DNA from: Polaribacter sp. BM10
GTDB lineage: Bacteria > Bacteroidota > Bacteroidia > Flavobacteriales > Flavobacteriaceae
Direction: 5' to 3'
Assembly (NCBI RefSeq): GCF_002005425.1
Contig: NZ_CP019704.1
Span: forward strand, 868,001 to 932,000
Length of the DNA stretch: 64,000 bases
Positions 53,698 to 62,672 of this stretch are shown piece by piece. Both the position numbers and the translations under genes were made by a program. Positions within the stretch are counted from its first letter, which is position 1; each line of letters opens with the position of its first letter. The notes beneath the pieces are model-generated. The model was not told the origin of the DNA. It searched no databases and saw nothing but the letters and a program-made list of their open reading frames with translations.

Positions 53698-54321
53698 TTA
53701 ATGAGGAACTGCTTGACCAATTAAGGTTTCACCTTCTATAATTTCGAAAGTTTTATTAATTGCGGCTGTATCATGTAAAGATCTAACTAAAGTTTGTGCT
53801 ACATCATCTCTTGTAATTTCACCAGATTTATTAAGCTTTTCACTTAGTTCAATTTTTCCTTTTCCTTTTTTGTCTGTTAAAGACCCTGGTCTAACAATAG
53901 AATATGTAAGATTGCTTTCTTTTAAATAAACATCAGCATTGTGTTTCGCTTTTAAATATTCTTGCAAATCATCTGCTTGCTCAGGATTGTCTGCTCCCAT
54001 AGAGCTTAGCATTACAAACTTAGATACGTTTTCTTTTATTGCTGCATCTATCATTCTTTTAGCTCCTTCTTGATCTACTTCTACTACTTTTTTACCACCA
54101 GAACCAGCGGCAAAAATAACTTTGTCTATATTTCTAGTTGTAAAAGAAACATCTTCTTCTAAATCTGCTAAAACAGTTTTAATATTTTTATCTTCAAATT
54201 GCTTTTTTTGTTCTTCTTTTCTAACCATAGCAATTGGATTAAAATATTGTGATGTTTCTAATAAATTAACTATTTTTTTTCCTGTGGTACCATTTGCACC
54301 TGCTACTAATATGTTTTCCAT
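53698..54321 (-). CDS. NAD(P)-binding SDR-type oxidoreductase (YwnB-like)
   Basis: 207 residues, atypical SDR fold. Seen: dinucleotide motif VAGANGTTGKKIVNLL (about 5-20), IFAAGSGGK, VMLSSMGADNP, YSIVRPGSLTD. The usual YxxxK catalytic pair is replaced by SxxGADN and YLKAKHNAD, so it may act as an NmrA-like redox sensor or reductase of unknown substrate. Monocistronic, ending at the nth terminator. Confidence 0.85.
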   Translation of the reverse strand: MENILVAGANGTTGKKIVNLLETSQYFNPIAMVRKEEQKKQFEDKNIKTVLADLEEDVSFTTRNIDKVIFAAGSGGKKVVEVDQEGAKRMIDAAIKENVSKFVMLSSMGADNPEQADDLQEYLKAKHNADVYLKESNLTYSIVRPGSLTDKKGKGKIELSEKLNKSGEITRDDVAQTLVRSLHDTAAINKTFEIIEGETLIGQAVPH

Positions 54322-54385
54322 GGTTGCAAGTTAATTAGATATTAGATTTTGTATTAACTCATTTAATTTTTAAAATAGTGCATAT

Positions 54386-54417
54386 AAAAAAAGCCCCAAC
54401 GTTAGTTGAAGCTTTTT
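54386..54417 (-). terminator. Terminator after the small ORF
   Basis: On the minus strand AAGCTTCAAC, TAAC loop, GTTGGGGCTT (two G-U pairs) followed by T7. It ends a unit containing the 47-codon ORF, and by extension the sigma-factor gene. Confidence 0.82.
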
Positions 54418-54423
54418 CCACTC

Positions 54424-54567
54424 TTAATTCAAATTCAATTCAATGAAGTTATTTGATTTTGTTTTTTCAATTCGTAAAGATTTGGAAAAATTAATCAAAA
54501 ATTGAACTGTTTCTTTTTTTGGTTGCATCTGACAATCAGAAGATTTTTTAGAGTAAAGTTGCATCAT
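54424..54567 (-). CDS. Small ORF of 47 codons behind the ECF sigma gene
   Basis: The 304-bp gap between the SDR and sigma genes is not empty. An ORF starts with ATG-ATG at 54567 and ends at TAA 54424, 7 bp before a good terminator. The product (47 residues) is basic at first and has an amphipathic core KKETVQFLINFSKSLRIEK then a FIELNLN tail; it has no signal peptide. The adjoining terminator, lack of any stop in the frame and its tidy position on the sigma transcript support it as real. Small proteins with a similar ETVxFLLNFSKSL core seem to recur in flavobacteria (from memory, not checked). Function unknown. Confidence 0.6.
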   Translation of the reverse strand: MMQLYSKKSSDCQMQPKKETVQFLINFSKSLRIEKTKSNNFIELNLN

Positions 54568-54625
54568 ATAAATTATTTAATATATTGGTTTCTAATTTAA
54601 TAACGACGCATTTAAAACTTTATTG

Positions 54626-55213
54626 TTAATTCACCAAAATAATTTTATGTTTATCTATTAGCTTGCGCATATTTATTAAAGCATATCGCATTCTACCTAA
54701 AGCTGTATTTATACTTACGCCTGTATTTTCGCTTATTTCTTTAAAGCTCATATCTTTATACATTCGCATAACTAAAACTTCTTTTTGCTCTTGTGGTAAC
54801 TCATTAACAAGCTCTCTTACATTATCGTAAATCTGTTCTTGTATAATTTGTTTCTCCGCATTTAAGCTACCGTCATGTAAAACAGAAAAAATGTCAAACT
54901 CATCAGTATTTTTAAAAGAAGGCATTCTATTATTCTTTCTAAAATAATCAATTACTAAATTATGAGCAATTCTCATAACCCAAGGTAAAAACTTTCCTTC
55001 TTCATTATAATTACCTTTTTTTAAAGTTCTAATTACTTTAATAAAAGTATCCTGAAAAATATCTTCGGTTAAATCTTTATCTTGTACTTTACTGTAAATA
55101 AAGCTAAAAAGGCGTTGTTGATGTCTGTTGATTAAAATAGCTAAAGAGGCTTCTTTACCTTTAATATAATCGCTTACTAAAATGCTATCTGAAATTGTAT
55201 TCGTACGTATCAT
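54626..55213 (-). CDS. ECF-type RNA polymerase sigma factor
   Basis: 195 residues. Seen: sigma-70 region 2 (about 25-95) with LTEDIFQDTFIKVIRTL and GKFLPWVMRIAHNLVIDYFR, and region 4 (about 135-190) with LPQEQKEVLVMRMYKDMSF then KEISENTGVSINTALGRMRY. No anti-sigma factor gene follows, only the 47-codon ORF, so control may lie elsewhere. No promoter of the standard kind was found in the 212-bp upstream gap, which otherwise holds nothing I recognise. Confidence 0.92.
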   Translation of the reverse strand: MIRTNTISDSILVSDYIKGKEASLAILINRHQQRLFSFIYSKVQDKDLTEDIFQDTFIKVIRTLKKGNYNEEGKFLPWVMRIAHNLVIDYFRKNNRMPSFKNTDEFDIFSVLHDGSLNAEKQIIQEQIYDNVRELVNELPQEQKEVLVMRMYKDMSFKEISENTGVSINTALGRMRYALINMRKLIDKHKIILVN

Positions 55214-55425
55214 AATTACTTATAGAAAAACCGTTAGTGCTTTTCTTATTATTATTTGTTAATAATTTTTAAAGTAATTTTATATTATATACGTCTAATT
55301 TTGTGAGGTTTATACTACAAATATGAATATTTTTTATTTAAAGTACAAACTTTTTACAAAAAAGATTTTAGTAATTTCTAAATGAGGTAATTTTTTGGTA
55401 ATTTTATAGCTTATATTTTTGATAC

Positions 55426-58218
55426 ATGAAGACAGATATTTCAGCCGTAAATCCTAAAGAAAACATCATTATAAAAGGTGCTAAATTGCACAATTTAAAA
55501 AATATAGATGTTGTAATTCCTAGAAATAAATTAGTAGTTATTACAGGTCTTTCTGGTTCTGGTAAATCTTCTTTAGCTTTTGATACCCTTTATGCAGAAG
55601 GCCAAAGGCGTTATGTAGAAAGTTTAAGTTCTTATGCAAGACAATTTTTAGGTAAATTACACAAACCCAAAGTAGAATATATTAAAGGTATTGCACCTGC
55701 AATTGCTATAGAGCAAAAAGTTAACTCTACAAACCCAAGATCTACTGTTGGTACAAGTACAGAAATTTACGATTATATAAAATTATTGTTTGCCAGAATA
55801 GGTAAAACCTTCTCTCCTATTTCTGGTAATGAAGTTAAAAAAGATACTGTTTCGGATGTTGTAAATTTTATTAAAAAATTTAACGACAACACTAAATTAC
55901 TTTTGCTTGCACCTGTAACTATAGATGAAAACAGAGATTTAAAAACCGTTTTACAGGTTTTAGAGCAGCAAGGTTATGCAAGACTTAAATGGAATGATAA
56001 AGTATATAAAATTGCTAGTTTTCCGCAAGAAGAATTTAAAAATGAACCTTTACTTTTAGTTGTAGATAGAATTGTAAAAAAAGATGATGAAGATTTTTAC
56101 AATCGATTAGCAGATGCTATACAGACTGCTTTTTTTGAAGGGAAAGGTGTTTGTTTTGTAGAAAATTTAGAAGATAATAATGTTTCAGAATTCAGTAATA
56201 AATTCGAATTAGATGGCATTACTTTTTTAGAACCGAACACACACTTATTCAGCTTTAATAACCCATACGGCGCATGTCCAACTTGCGAAGGATATGGAAA
56301 TGTAATTGGCATCGATGAAGATTTAGTAATACCAAACACAGGTTTATCCATTTTTGAAGACGCTATTTTTCCTTTTAAAACACCTGCTTATGTTCATTAT
56401 AAAGAAGATTTAATAGAAGTCGCTTACAAATTTGACATTCCAATTCATAAACCTTGGTTTGAACTTTCAGACAAGCAAAAAGAGTTGGTTTGGAATGGTA
56501 ATAGTTCTTTTCACGGAATCCATCATTTCTTTTCTGTTTTAGAAGAAAAAAGTTATAAAATTCAGAATCGTGTAATGCTTTCTCGTTACCGTGGCAAAAC
56601 AAAATGTACAGCTTGTAACGGTAAGCGTTTAAGAGAAGAAACTAATTATGTTAAAATCAATTCTAAAAACATTTCAGATTTAGTTGCTTTGCCTTTAGAC
56701 GAATTGGCTTCTTTTTTCAAGGAAATTAAACTAAATAAATATGAAGAAAAAATTGGTAAAAGACTGCTCACAGAAATTAACAACAGATTGCAGTTTTTAA
56801 CCAATGTTGGTTTAAATTATTTAACCATTAACAGAACTTCTAATACACTTTCTGGAGGAGAAAGTCAGCGAATTAATTTAGCAACATCTCTAGGAAGTTC
56901 TTTGGTTGGTTCTATGTATATTTTAGATGAACCTAGCATTGGTTTACATCCAAAAGATACAGAAAGATTAATTGGAGTTTTAAAAGATTTAAGAGATTTA
57001 GGTAATACTGTAATTGTGGTAGAACATGATGAAGATATCATGAAAGAAGCAGATTATATTATAGATATTGGTCCGGAAGCAGGAACCTACGGAGGAAATG
57101 TTGTTGCTGAAGGTAATTTTGATGAAATTTTAAAATCTGACTCTTTAACAGCAAAATATTTAAATGAAGATTTAACAATCGAAGTTCCTAAAAAAAGAAG
57201 AAAATCAAACAATAAGATACAAATTCTTGGTGCTAGAGAAAATAATTTAAAAAATGTTGATGTTACATTTCCTTTAAATTGCCTATCTGTTATTACAGGG
57301 GTTTCTGGTTCTGGTAAAAGTACTTTGGTTAAGAAAATTCTGTATCCAACAATGCAAAAAAAGTTAGTTGGTTATGGCGATAAAATTGGGCAACACACAG
57401 ATGTAATTGGTAATTTTGACACCTTAAAACATGTAGAATTTATCGATCAAAATCCTATTGGTAGATCTTCTAGATCTAATCCTGTTACCTATATCAAAGC
57501 CTATGATGATATTAGAGCGTTATTTTCAAATCAGAAATTATCTAATATCAGAAATTACAAGCCAAAACACTTTTCTTTTAACGTAGAAGGTGGTAGATGT
57601 GAGGTTTGTAAAGGCGAAGGTGAAGTTACAATAGAAATGCAATTTATGGCAGATGTGCATTTAGAATGCGAAACTTGTAACGGTAAAAGGTTTAAAAAAG
57701 AAGTATTAGAAGTTAAGTTTGATGGGAAATCTATTGATGATATTTTAAACCTAACTATTGATGATGCTGTTGCTTTTTTTACAGAAAATTTAGTACCCAA
57801 AATAGCCAACAAATTAAAGCCTTTACAAGATGTTGGTTTGGGATATGTAAAATTAGGACAATCTTCTTCTACCCTTTCTGGCGGAGAAGCACAACGAATA
57901 AAACTAGCATCGTTCTTAGTTAAAGGAAACACCAAAGACAAAGCCTTGTTTATTTTTGATGAACCTACAACTGGTTTGCATTTTCATGATATTAAAAAAC
58001 TATTAGCTTCTTTTAATGCTTTAATAGAACGCGGACATTCTATTGTTGTAATTGAGCATAATATCGAATTGATAAAGTGTGCAGATTACATCATAGATTT
58101 AGGCTTAGAAGGTGGTAAAAATGGTGGTCAACTTATTTTTGAAGGTACGCCAGAAGAATTGGTGAAAAATAAAAAATCGTACACTTCTAAATATTTAGCA
58201 GAAAAATTAAATTTATAA
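55426..58218 (+). CDS. uvrA: Excinuclease ABC subunit UvrA
   Basis: Damage-sensing ATPase of nucleotide excision repair. Seen in 930 residues: Walker A GLSGSGKSS (about 41-49), UvrB-binding insert (about 140-250), signature LSGGESQRINLATSLG and Walker B MYILDEPSIGLHP of the first ATPase, then second Walker A GVSGSGKST, LSGGEAQRIKLASFL and LFIFDEPTTGLHF. Zn modules: CTACNGKR and CEVCKGEG with CETCNGKR are present; of the first module only CPTC (about 284-287) remains, the partner pair being replaced by SNKFELDG. Followed directly, with no gap, by a membrane-protein gene. Confidence 0.95.
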   Translation: MKTDISAVNPKENIIIKGAKLHNLKNIDVVIPRNKLVVITGLSGSGKSSLAFDTLYAEGQRRYVESLSSYARQFLGKLHKPKVEYIKGIAPAIAIEQKVNSTNPRSTVGTSTEIYDYIKLLFARIGKTFSPISGNEVKKDTVSDVVNFIKKFNDNTKLLLLAPVTIDENRDLKTVLQVLEQQGYARLKWNDKVYKIASFPQEEFKNEPLLLVVDRIVKKDDEDFYNRLADAIQTAFFEGKGVCFVENLEDNNVSEFSNKFELDGITFLEPNTHLFSFNNPYGACPTCEGYGNVIGIDEDLVIPNTGLSIFEDAIFPFKTPAYVHYKEDLIEVAYKFDIPIHKPWFELSDKQKELVWNGNSSFHGIHHFFSVLEEKSYKIQNRVMLSRYRGKTKCTACNGKRLREETNYVKINSKNISDLVALPLDELASFFKEIKLNKYEEKIGKRLLTEINNRLQFLTNVGLNYLTINRTSNTLSGGESQRINLATSLGSSLVGSMYILDEPSIGLHPKDTERLIGVLKDLRDLGNTVIVVEHDEDIMKEADYIIDIGPEAGTYGGNVVAEGNFDEILKSDSLTAKYLNEDLTIEVPKKRRKSNNKIQILGARENNLKNVDVTFPLNCLSVITGVSGSGKSTLVKKILYPTMQKKLVGYGDKIGQHTDVIGNFDTLKHVEFIDQNPIGRSSRSNPVTYIKAYDDIRALFSNQKLSNIRNYKPKHFSFNVEGGRCEVCKGEGEVTIEMQFMADVHLECETCNGKRFKKEVLEVKFDGKSIDDILNLTIDDAVAFFTENLVPKIANKLKPLQDVGLGYVKLGQSSSTLSGGEAQRIKLASFLVKGNTKDKALFIFDEPTTGLHFHDIKKLLASFNALIERGHSIVVIEHNIELIKCADYIIDLGLEGGKNGGQLIFEGTPEELVKNKKSYTSKYLAEKLNL

Positions 58219-59319
58219 ATGATAACTAATATAACTAACGAACAAAAGGTAAATTATGTTAGAATCCTAGCTGTTTTAGGGGTTTTAATATTGATGATAT
58301 ATGCTCCTAAATTATGGATTACCACAAAGGTTTTTCCTATAATCCCTTTGTTTGATTGGTTACCTATTCCTACAAATCCTTTAGATTATATTTTAGCTGG
58401 AAGTTTTTTTCTTTTACAAATTGTATATATTTTTCAAAATAAAAGATGGCAAGGTCTTCTAATTCTTGCATTATATATTTACCTTTCTTTAGTCGATCAA
58501 AATAGACTACAACCCTACTTCTATCAAAGTTTTCTAACAATTTTAGCAATTGAGGTTTTCCCAAAGAAAACAGACTATAAAAAAGTTCTTTATGCAGTTA
58601 TTTTAGTTTTTTTTGCAACTTATTTCTGGAGCGGAATTCAAAAAGTAAATGGTGAATTCTACATTCAATGGTTAAGTGCCTTAGAAAAGCATTTTAGCTT
58701 TTTACCGCATATATTATTAGAATACTTTACATACGCTGTACCCTGGTTAGAAGCATCTATGGGAGTTTTATTATTGTTTAATAAAACCAGAAAATTTGCC
58801 GTTTTATTTATTTTATTAATGCATGCAACAATAACTTTTTTGTTATTTTACTTAGGTTACGGTTACAATGTTGTACCTTGGAATATTCAAAATATGTTAT
58901 CAGTTTTTATCATATTTTGGTTTTTAAAAACAATAAATTTTTCAGATTTCTTTATCAAATTTTTTAACAAACAAAAAGCGGTTATTTTAATTTTTACAAT
59001 GTTATTACCATTGGCAAATAATTTAACTGGTTTTTACGATAATTTATTATCATTTCATTTTTTTACTGCAGATTTAAATTATTACAATATTATTCTTAGT
59101 GAAGAATTAGAAGATAATTTACCAGAACACATTCAAGATTTTTATCGTTACAAAAACGGTAGAGCCTATTTAAATATGAATGAATGGGCTCAATACGATA
59201 ATAAAGTATTATTTTATCCAGAAGAAAGAATTATAAATTATGTGAATTCTTATTTAAAATCTTTTGCTAAAAACCCTAATCAAGAAGGTTTAACAACTCT
59301 AGAAATTTACAATCATTAA
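58219..59319 (+). CDS. Multi-pass membrane protein, HTTM/DoxX-like
   Basis: 366 residues with about eight hydrophobic helices (about 12-250), then a soluble C-terminal part (about 265-366). Seen: FWSGIQKVNGEFYIQWLS, PWLEASMGVLLLFNKTRKFA and VVPWNIQNMLSVF, a pattern that recalls the HTTM/vitamin-K-dependent carboxylase-like or DoxX-like families. I cannot assign a reaction. Starts immediately after the uvrA stop (0 bp), so it is co-translated with uvrA, though no functional link is evident. Confidence 0.72.
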   Translation: MITNITNEQKVNYVRILAVLGVLILMIYAPKLWITTKVFPIIPLFDWLPIPTNPLDYILAGSFFLLQIVYIFQNKRWQGLLILALYIYLSLVDQNRLQPYFYQSFLTILAIEVFPKKTDYKKVLYAVILVFFATYFWSGIQKVNGEFYIQWLSALEKHFSFLPHILLEYFTYAVPWLEASMGVLLLFNKTRKFAVLFILLMHATITFLLFYLGYGYNVVPWNIQNMLSVFIIFWFLKTINFSDFFIKFFNKQKAVILIFTMLLPLANNLTGFYDNLLSFHFFTADLNYYNIILSEELEDNLPEHIQDFYRYKNGRAYLNMNEWAQYDNKVLFYPEERIINYVNSYLKSFAKNPNQEGLTTLEIYNH

Positions 59320-59350
59320 CAGGTTTTTATTGATATTTACATTTTAATTT

Positions 59351-59382
59351 ACGAATTCTAATTGATATCTCACGAATTCTAA
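59351..59382 (+). promoter_or_regulatory. Direct repeat, candidate LytTR-type operator
   Basis: ACGAATTCTAA occurs at 59351-59361 and again at 59372-59382, a period of 21 bp, two helical turns, so both lie on one face. LytTR regulators bind pairs of about 9-bp direct repeats separated by about 12 bp. It sits about 45-75 bp upstream of a likely start point and a LytTR-class regulator is encoded at 63517. Confidence 0.55.
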
Positions 59383-59412
59383 AACAGCTAAAATTTAAGC
59401 TTTCTTCTAAAC

Positions 59413-59420
59413 TACTTTTA
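59413..59420 (+). promoter_or_regulatory. Possible -7 box for the lipoprotein gene
   Basis: TACTTTTA resembles TAnnTTTG (last base off). No -33 TTTG is present, as expected if the direct repeat upstream supplies activation. Confidence 0.3.
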
Positions 59421-59450
59421 CAGTGTAATAACACTAAAAAAGTAGAAATC

Positions 59451-60542
59451 ATGAGAAACATTTTAAGAAAAACATTCGTTGTATCGTCTTTAATAATAGC
59501 ATTTAGCAGTTTTATTAGTTGCGATTCATCATCAGAAAAAAAAGCAACAGAAAATTTAGCAGTTGTAGAAACATCTAAAGAAATTATAGAAGAAAACACT
59601 GATATCACTTACAAAAAACCGATCGTTTTTATTGCTGGTTTTGATAAAGGAAATGAAACTTTTTATAAAGATGCTAGAAAATATTTTACAGAAGAAGGTT
59701 TAAAGGTTATCGATGGCAAATATTCTTTAGAGGAAATTATTTTGTGGCTAAATGAAAACGGAAACAATCAACCTTACAGCGAAATTCATATTGTAAATAA
59801 AAGCAATCCTTTTAAAGGTATGAATTTAGAAACTGTGGTTAGAGGTGATAAAATTACTTCAGAAACTTTAAGAAAAACAATTACACAAGGTAGTTTACCT
59901 AAACTAGAAAATGTAGTAAATACCAATTCGAAAATTATATTTCATGCTTCTGGTTTGGTAGAAAATAAAGAACTTTTAAAAACATTAAAAGATGCTTTTT
60001 ACACAAAAAACAATCCAAAAGTTGTAGCCTCTCCTTATCACACAATTTTTGGTGGTCGATTTTCCAATCATTATTTAGCACAACCATATTATGTATTTTA
60101 TCCTACTTCATATTCACCTGGTAAAATGGATCTTTCTAAAGAAATTGCAAGAAAATATCCAGAAGAAAAAGATATTGATTGGTATGATGCATTAAATAAT
60201 GAAGAAGAAAGATATGTTGGAGAGCCTTATACTACACAGTTTTCTATACCAATTAAGTGGGAATTTGATTATTATAATACAGACAATGAAATGCCTAAAT
60301 TTAAGTCTGTAGATGAATTAAAAGATTGGATTGAAACACAAGAAGATTTAATGTCTGATATCGAAAAATACAACGTATCGATAGATAAATTTAGATGGAA
60401 TTGGTCTGTAAAAGCAAGTAAATTAGTAATTAGAGGTAGAACAACAGGTTTGTGTGTTTTAAAGCCACTTGTAAAACCATATGGCGAATTAGAACATGTA
60501 AAACCAGATACTAGCAACAAGCGTTTGTATGCTTTAAAATAA
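59451..60542 (+). CDS. Lipoprotein of unknown function, caspase-like-fold candidate
   Basis: 363 residues. Seen: lipoprotein signal with lipobox SFISCD (lipidated Cys at about 24), a short Ser/Glu-rich spacer, then an alpha/beta domain: VFIAGFDKGNETFYKDARKY, SEIHIVNKSNPFKGMNLETV, KIIFHASGLVENKELLKTL, VVASPYHTIFGG. The strand order and the HIV-strand/S-P turns recall DUF4347/clan CD caspase-like domains, but the catalytic His and Cys would be lost (NK and S-G), so it may be a non-enzymatic relative. No close family recognised. Sits between the direct-repeat operator and the kinase-metallophosphoesterase-regulator genes. Confidence 0.6.
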   Translation: MRNILRKTFVVSSLIIAFSSFISCDSSSEKKATENLAVVETSKEIIEENTDITYKKPIVFIAGFDKGNETFYKDARKYFTEEGLKVIDGKYSLEEIILWLNENGNNQPYSEIHIVNKSNPFKGMNLETVVRGDKITSETLRKTITQGSLPKLENVVNTNSKIIFHASGLVENKELLKTLKDAFYTKNNPKVVASPYHTIFGGRFSNHYLAQPYYVFYPTSYSPGKMDLSKEIARKYPEEKDIDWYDALNNEEERYVGEPYTTQFSIPIKWEFDYYNTDNEMPKFKSVDELKDWIETQEDLMSDIEKYNVSIDKFRWNWSVKASKLVIRGRTTGLCVLKPLVKPYGELEHVKPDTSNKRLYALK

Positions 60543-60568
60543 AGTGAATTAGAAAAAGTTGTTGTAAT

Positions 60569-60609
60569 AAACGTCATTACCCAAAATTTAAAATGGTGTA
60601 ATGGCGTTT
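60569..60609. repeat. Inverted repeat between lipoprotein and LytS-type kinase genes
   Basis: AAACGTCATTAC (60569-60580) and GTAATGGCGTTT (60598-60609) form 12-bp arms with one G-U, and a 17-nt loop. No U-tract follows, so it is either an attenuator or an operator for the kinase gene starting 20 bp later. Confidence 0.5.
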
Positions 60610-60629
60610 AAATTAGTAAGTTTGTTCTA

Positions 60630-62666
60630 ATGAAAAAAAACATTGTTAATTTAATTATTTTTAGAAAATTGTACTTAAAAAAAGTATTGTTAATTCTAAT
60701 AGTATGTTTACCATTTAATGTTTTTTCACAAGATTCCATTTTCGAGGAAATTATAGCTTTTAAGAATTTCGATAATTCTTCAATTTTAGAAATTACTCAA
60801 GACAACAACCAAACAATTTGGTTAAGAACTAACAAAGGTTTACTAAATTACAACGGGAAATTTATTTCTAGTCGTATTATAAATAGCGCAATTAAATCAA
60901 GTTTAAGCACTGCCCTATTTATTAATAATGATTCAGTTTTTATAGGTAACAGTAATAACCTTTCTTTAATTACAAAAAGTAATATTTTTTCTTTTGAAGC
61001 TAAAGGTGTAAACAAAATTTTTAAACACAAAAACATATATTATGTTGCCTCTAACCACGGTATATTTTATTTTAATAAGAATTATCTGCAACCATTAAAA
61101 ACCACCTATAATCTAGATTTTTCTGTAATAAACGATATCATTTTTTATGATAATAATTTTATAGTTGCTTCTAATAGCGGACTTTGGGTTTTATCAGATT
61201 TATTTAATCCAAAAAAAATTACACTACTTTCAAAAGGAAATTTTAGTACTTTTAAAATATATCAAAATAAATTATTTGTTTTAAAAAATAAGCAAACTAT
61301 TTTTCAGTTAAAACCGGATAATCAATTAATAGAAAAGTATACTTCTGATGAAGAATTTAATTACGAAGTTGTTACTGATAAATTGTATTTGTTTTCTAAA
61401 CAAACTGGTATTGATGTTTTGAATGCTGAAAACTTCATTTTTGAAAAAAGAATTAATAAATACAATAGCAATATCAATTCGAATGTTATAACAACAGTAT
61501 TTGAAGGTTTTGAAGGTAATTTATTTTTAGCAACAGAAAATAGTTTTTACATTCAGAAAAATAAAGAATCACTTTTAAAACCGAATTTATATATTGACAA
61601 AGTTTTAATTAATTATAAGAGTTTAGATACCATCAACTTAAATAATTACACAAAAAAATTATACTTAAATTCATTCAGCAATAATATTTCTATAGCTTTA
61701 AATAGCAATGTATTTTCTTCTGATAAAACTGTAGAGTATCGCTATAAATTAGGAGATAAATTTTCTCCTTGGCAAGCAATAAACCAAATAAATTTTGCCA
61801 ATTTAAAACCTGGTAATTATCAATTTGTTGCAGAAGCAAGATTTAAAAATAATAAAAATAGTAGTTTTAAAAGCTTTAGTTTCATAATTAAAAAACCAAT
61901 TTATCAAGAAGTATGGTTTTACATTATTTGTGCGATTGTTTTTCTTTTAATTGCAATATTCTTTTTAGAAATGCATTTAAAAAAAGTAAACAAACGCAAT
62001 CAAAAGAAAATTAAAGACTTAAAGATGAAAAATCATTTGCAAACTTTAGAGCAAAAAGCTTTACAGTTACAAATGAATCCTCACTTTATTTTTAACGTTT
62101 TAAACGGAATTAAAGCATTAGGAAATTCAGAAAAAAAACAAGAGTTAAACGAAACAATATCTAGTTTTTCTGTACTTTTAAGAAGTGTTTTAAACAACTC
62201 TAGATTAGAAGAAATTAGTTTAAAAGAAGAAATAACAACTTTAAAAAATTATTTAAAATTAGAACAACAAATGAGTTCTAAGAATTTTGATTTTTTTATT
62301 GAAGAAAATTTAAACGGAATTGATGCCGAAGAAATTTTGATTCCGCCTATGTTAATGCAACCCTTTGCAGAAAACGCAATCAAACACGGAATTTCTAAAA
62401 TCAACAGAAAAGGAAATATTCTTATTACTTTTGATGTAAAACAAGCCTTTTTACATTGTTCGATTATAGATAATGGTATAGGAATTTACCATGACACAAC
62501 TAATAAATCAGAAAAAAAACATACTTCTGTTGCTTTTAAAGTAACAAAAGAAAGAATAGAAAACCTATCGAAATACAATGTTTTTACTGCTAAAGAAATT
62601 TTTAAAGAATCAAATTGCATCGGAACAAAAATTTCATTTAAAATTCCTCTAAAAACAGATTATTAA
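60630..62666 (+). CDS. LytS-type sensor histidine kinase with propeller-like sensor
   Basis: 678 residues. Seen: signal/anchor (about 14-32), a sensor region (about 35-330) with propeller-like strands such as NQTIWLRTNKGLLNYNGKFI and a Y_Y_Y-type beta domain (about 340-415, LKPGNYQFVAEARFKNN), one membrane helix (about 430-450), a coiled coil, His_kinase domain with phospho-acceptor His in LQMNPHFIFNVLNGIKA (about 486) and a HATPase with LMQPFAENAIKHGI. This class pairs with LytTR regulators, and one lies two genes downstream. Confidence 0.9.
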   Translation: MKKNIVNLIIFRKLYLKKVLLILIVCLPFNVFSQDSIFEEIIAFKNFDNSSILEITQDNNQTIWLRTNKGLLNYNGKFISSRIINSAIKSSLSTALFINNDSVFIGNSNNLSLITKSNIFSFEAKGVNKIFKHKNIYYVASNHGIFYFNKNYLQPLKTTYNLDFSVINDIIFYDNNFIVASNSGLWVLSDLFNPKKITLLSKGNFSTFKIYQNKLFVLKNKQTIFQLKPDNQLIEKYTSDEEFNYEVVTDKLYLFSKQTGIDVLNAENFIFEKRINKYNSNINSNVITTVFEGFEGNLFLATENSFYIQKNKESLLKPNLYIDKVLINYKSLDTINLNNYTKKLYLNSFSNNISIALNSNVFSSDKTVEYRYKLGDKFSPWQAINQINFANLKPGNYQFVAEARFKNNKNSSFKSFSFIIKKPIYQEVWFYIICAIVFLLIAIFFLEMHLKKVNKRNQKKIKDLKMKNHLQTLEQKALQLQMNPHFIFNVLNGIKALGNSEKKQELNETISSFSVLLRSVLNNSRLEEISLKEEITTLKNYLKLEQQMSSKNFDFFIEENLNGIDAEEILIPPMLMQPFAENAIKHGISKINRKGNILITFDVKQAFLHCSIIDNGIGIYHDTTNKSEKKHTSVAFKVTKERIENLSKYNVFTAKEIFKESNCIGTKISFKIPLKTDY

Positions 62667-62672
62667 ATTAAA

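Noticed and set aside
55394..55421. TTTG and TATTTTTG boxes before uvrA
   Set aside because: Spacer is only 16 bp and the transcript would start on the ATG itself; not strong enough to list as a promoter.
55214..55425. 212-bp gap between sigma factor and uvrA as an RNA gene
   Set aside because: No convincing hairpins, complementarity or terminator; only A/T-rich sequence.
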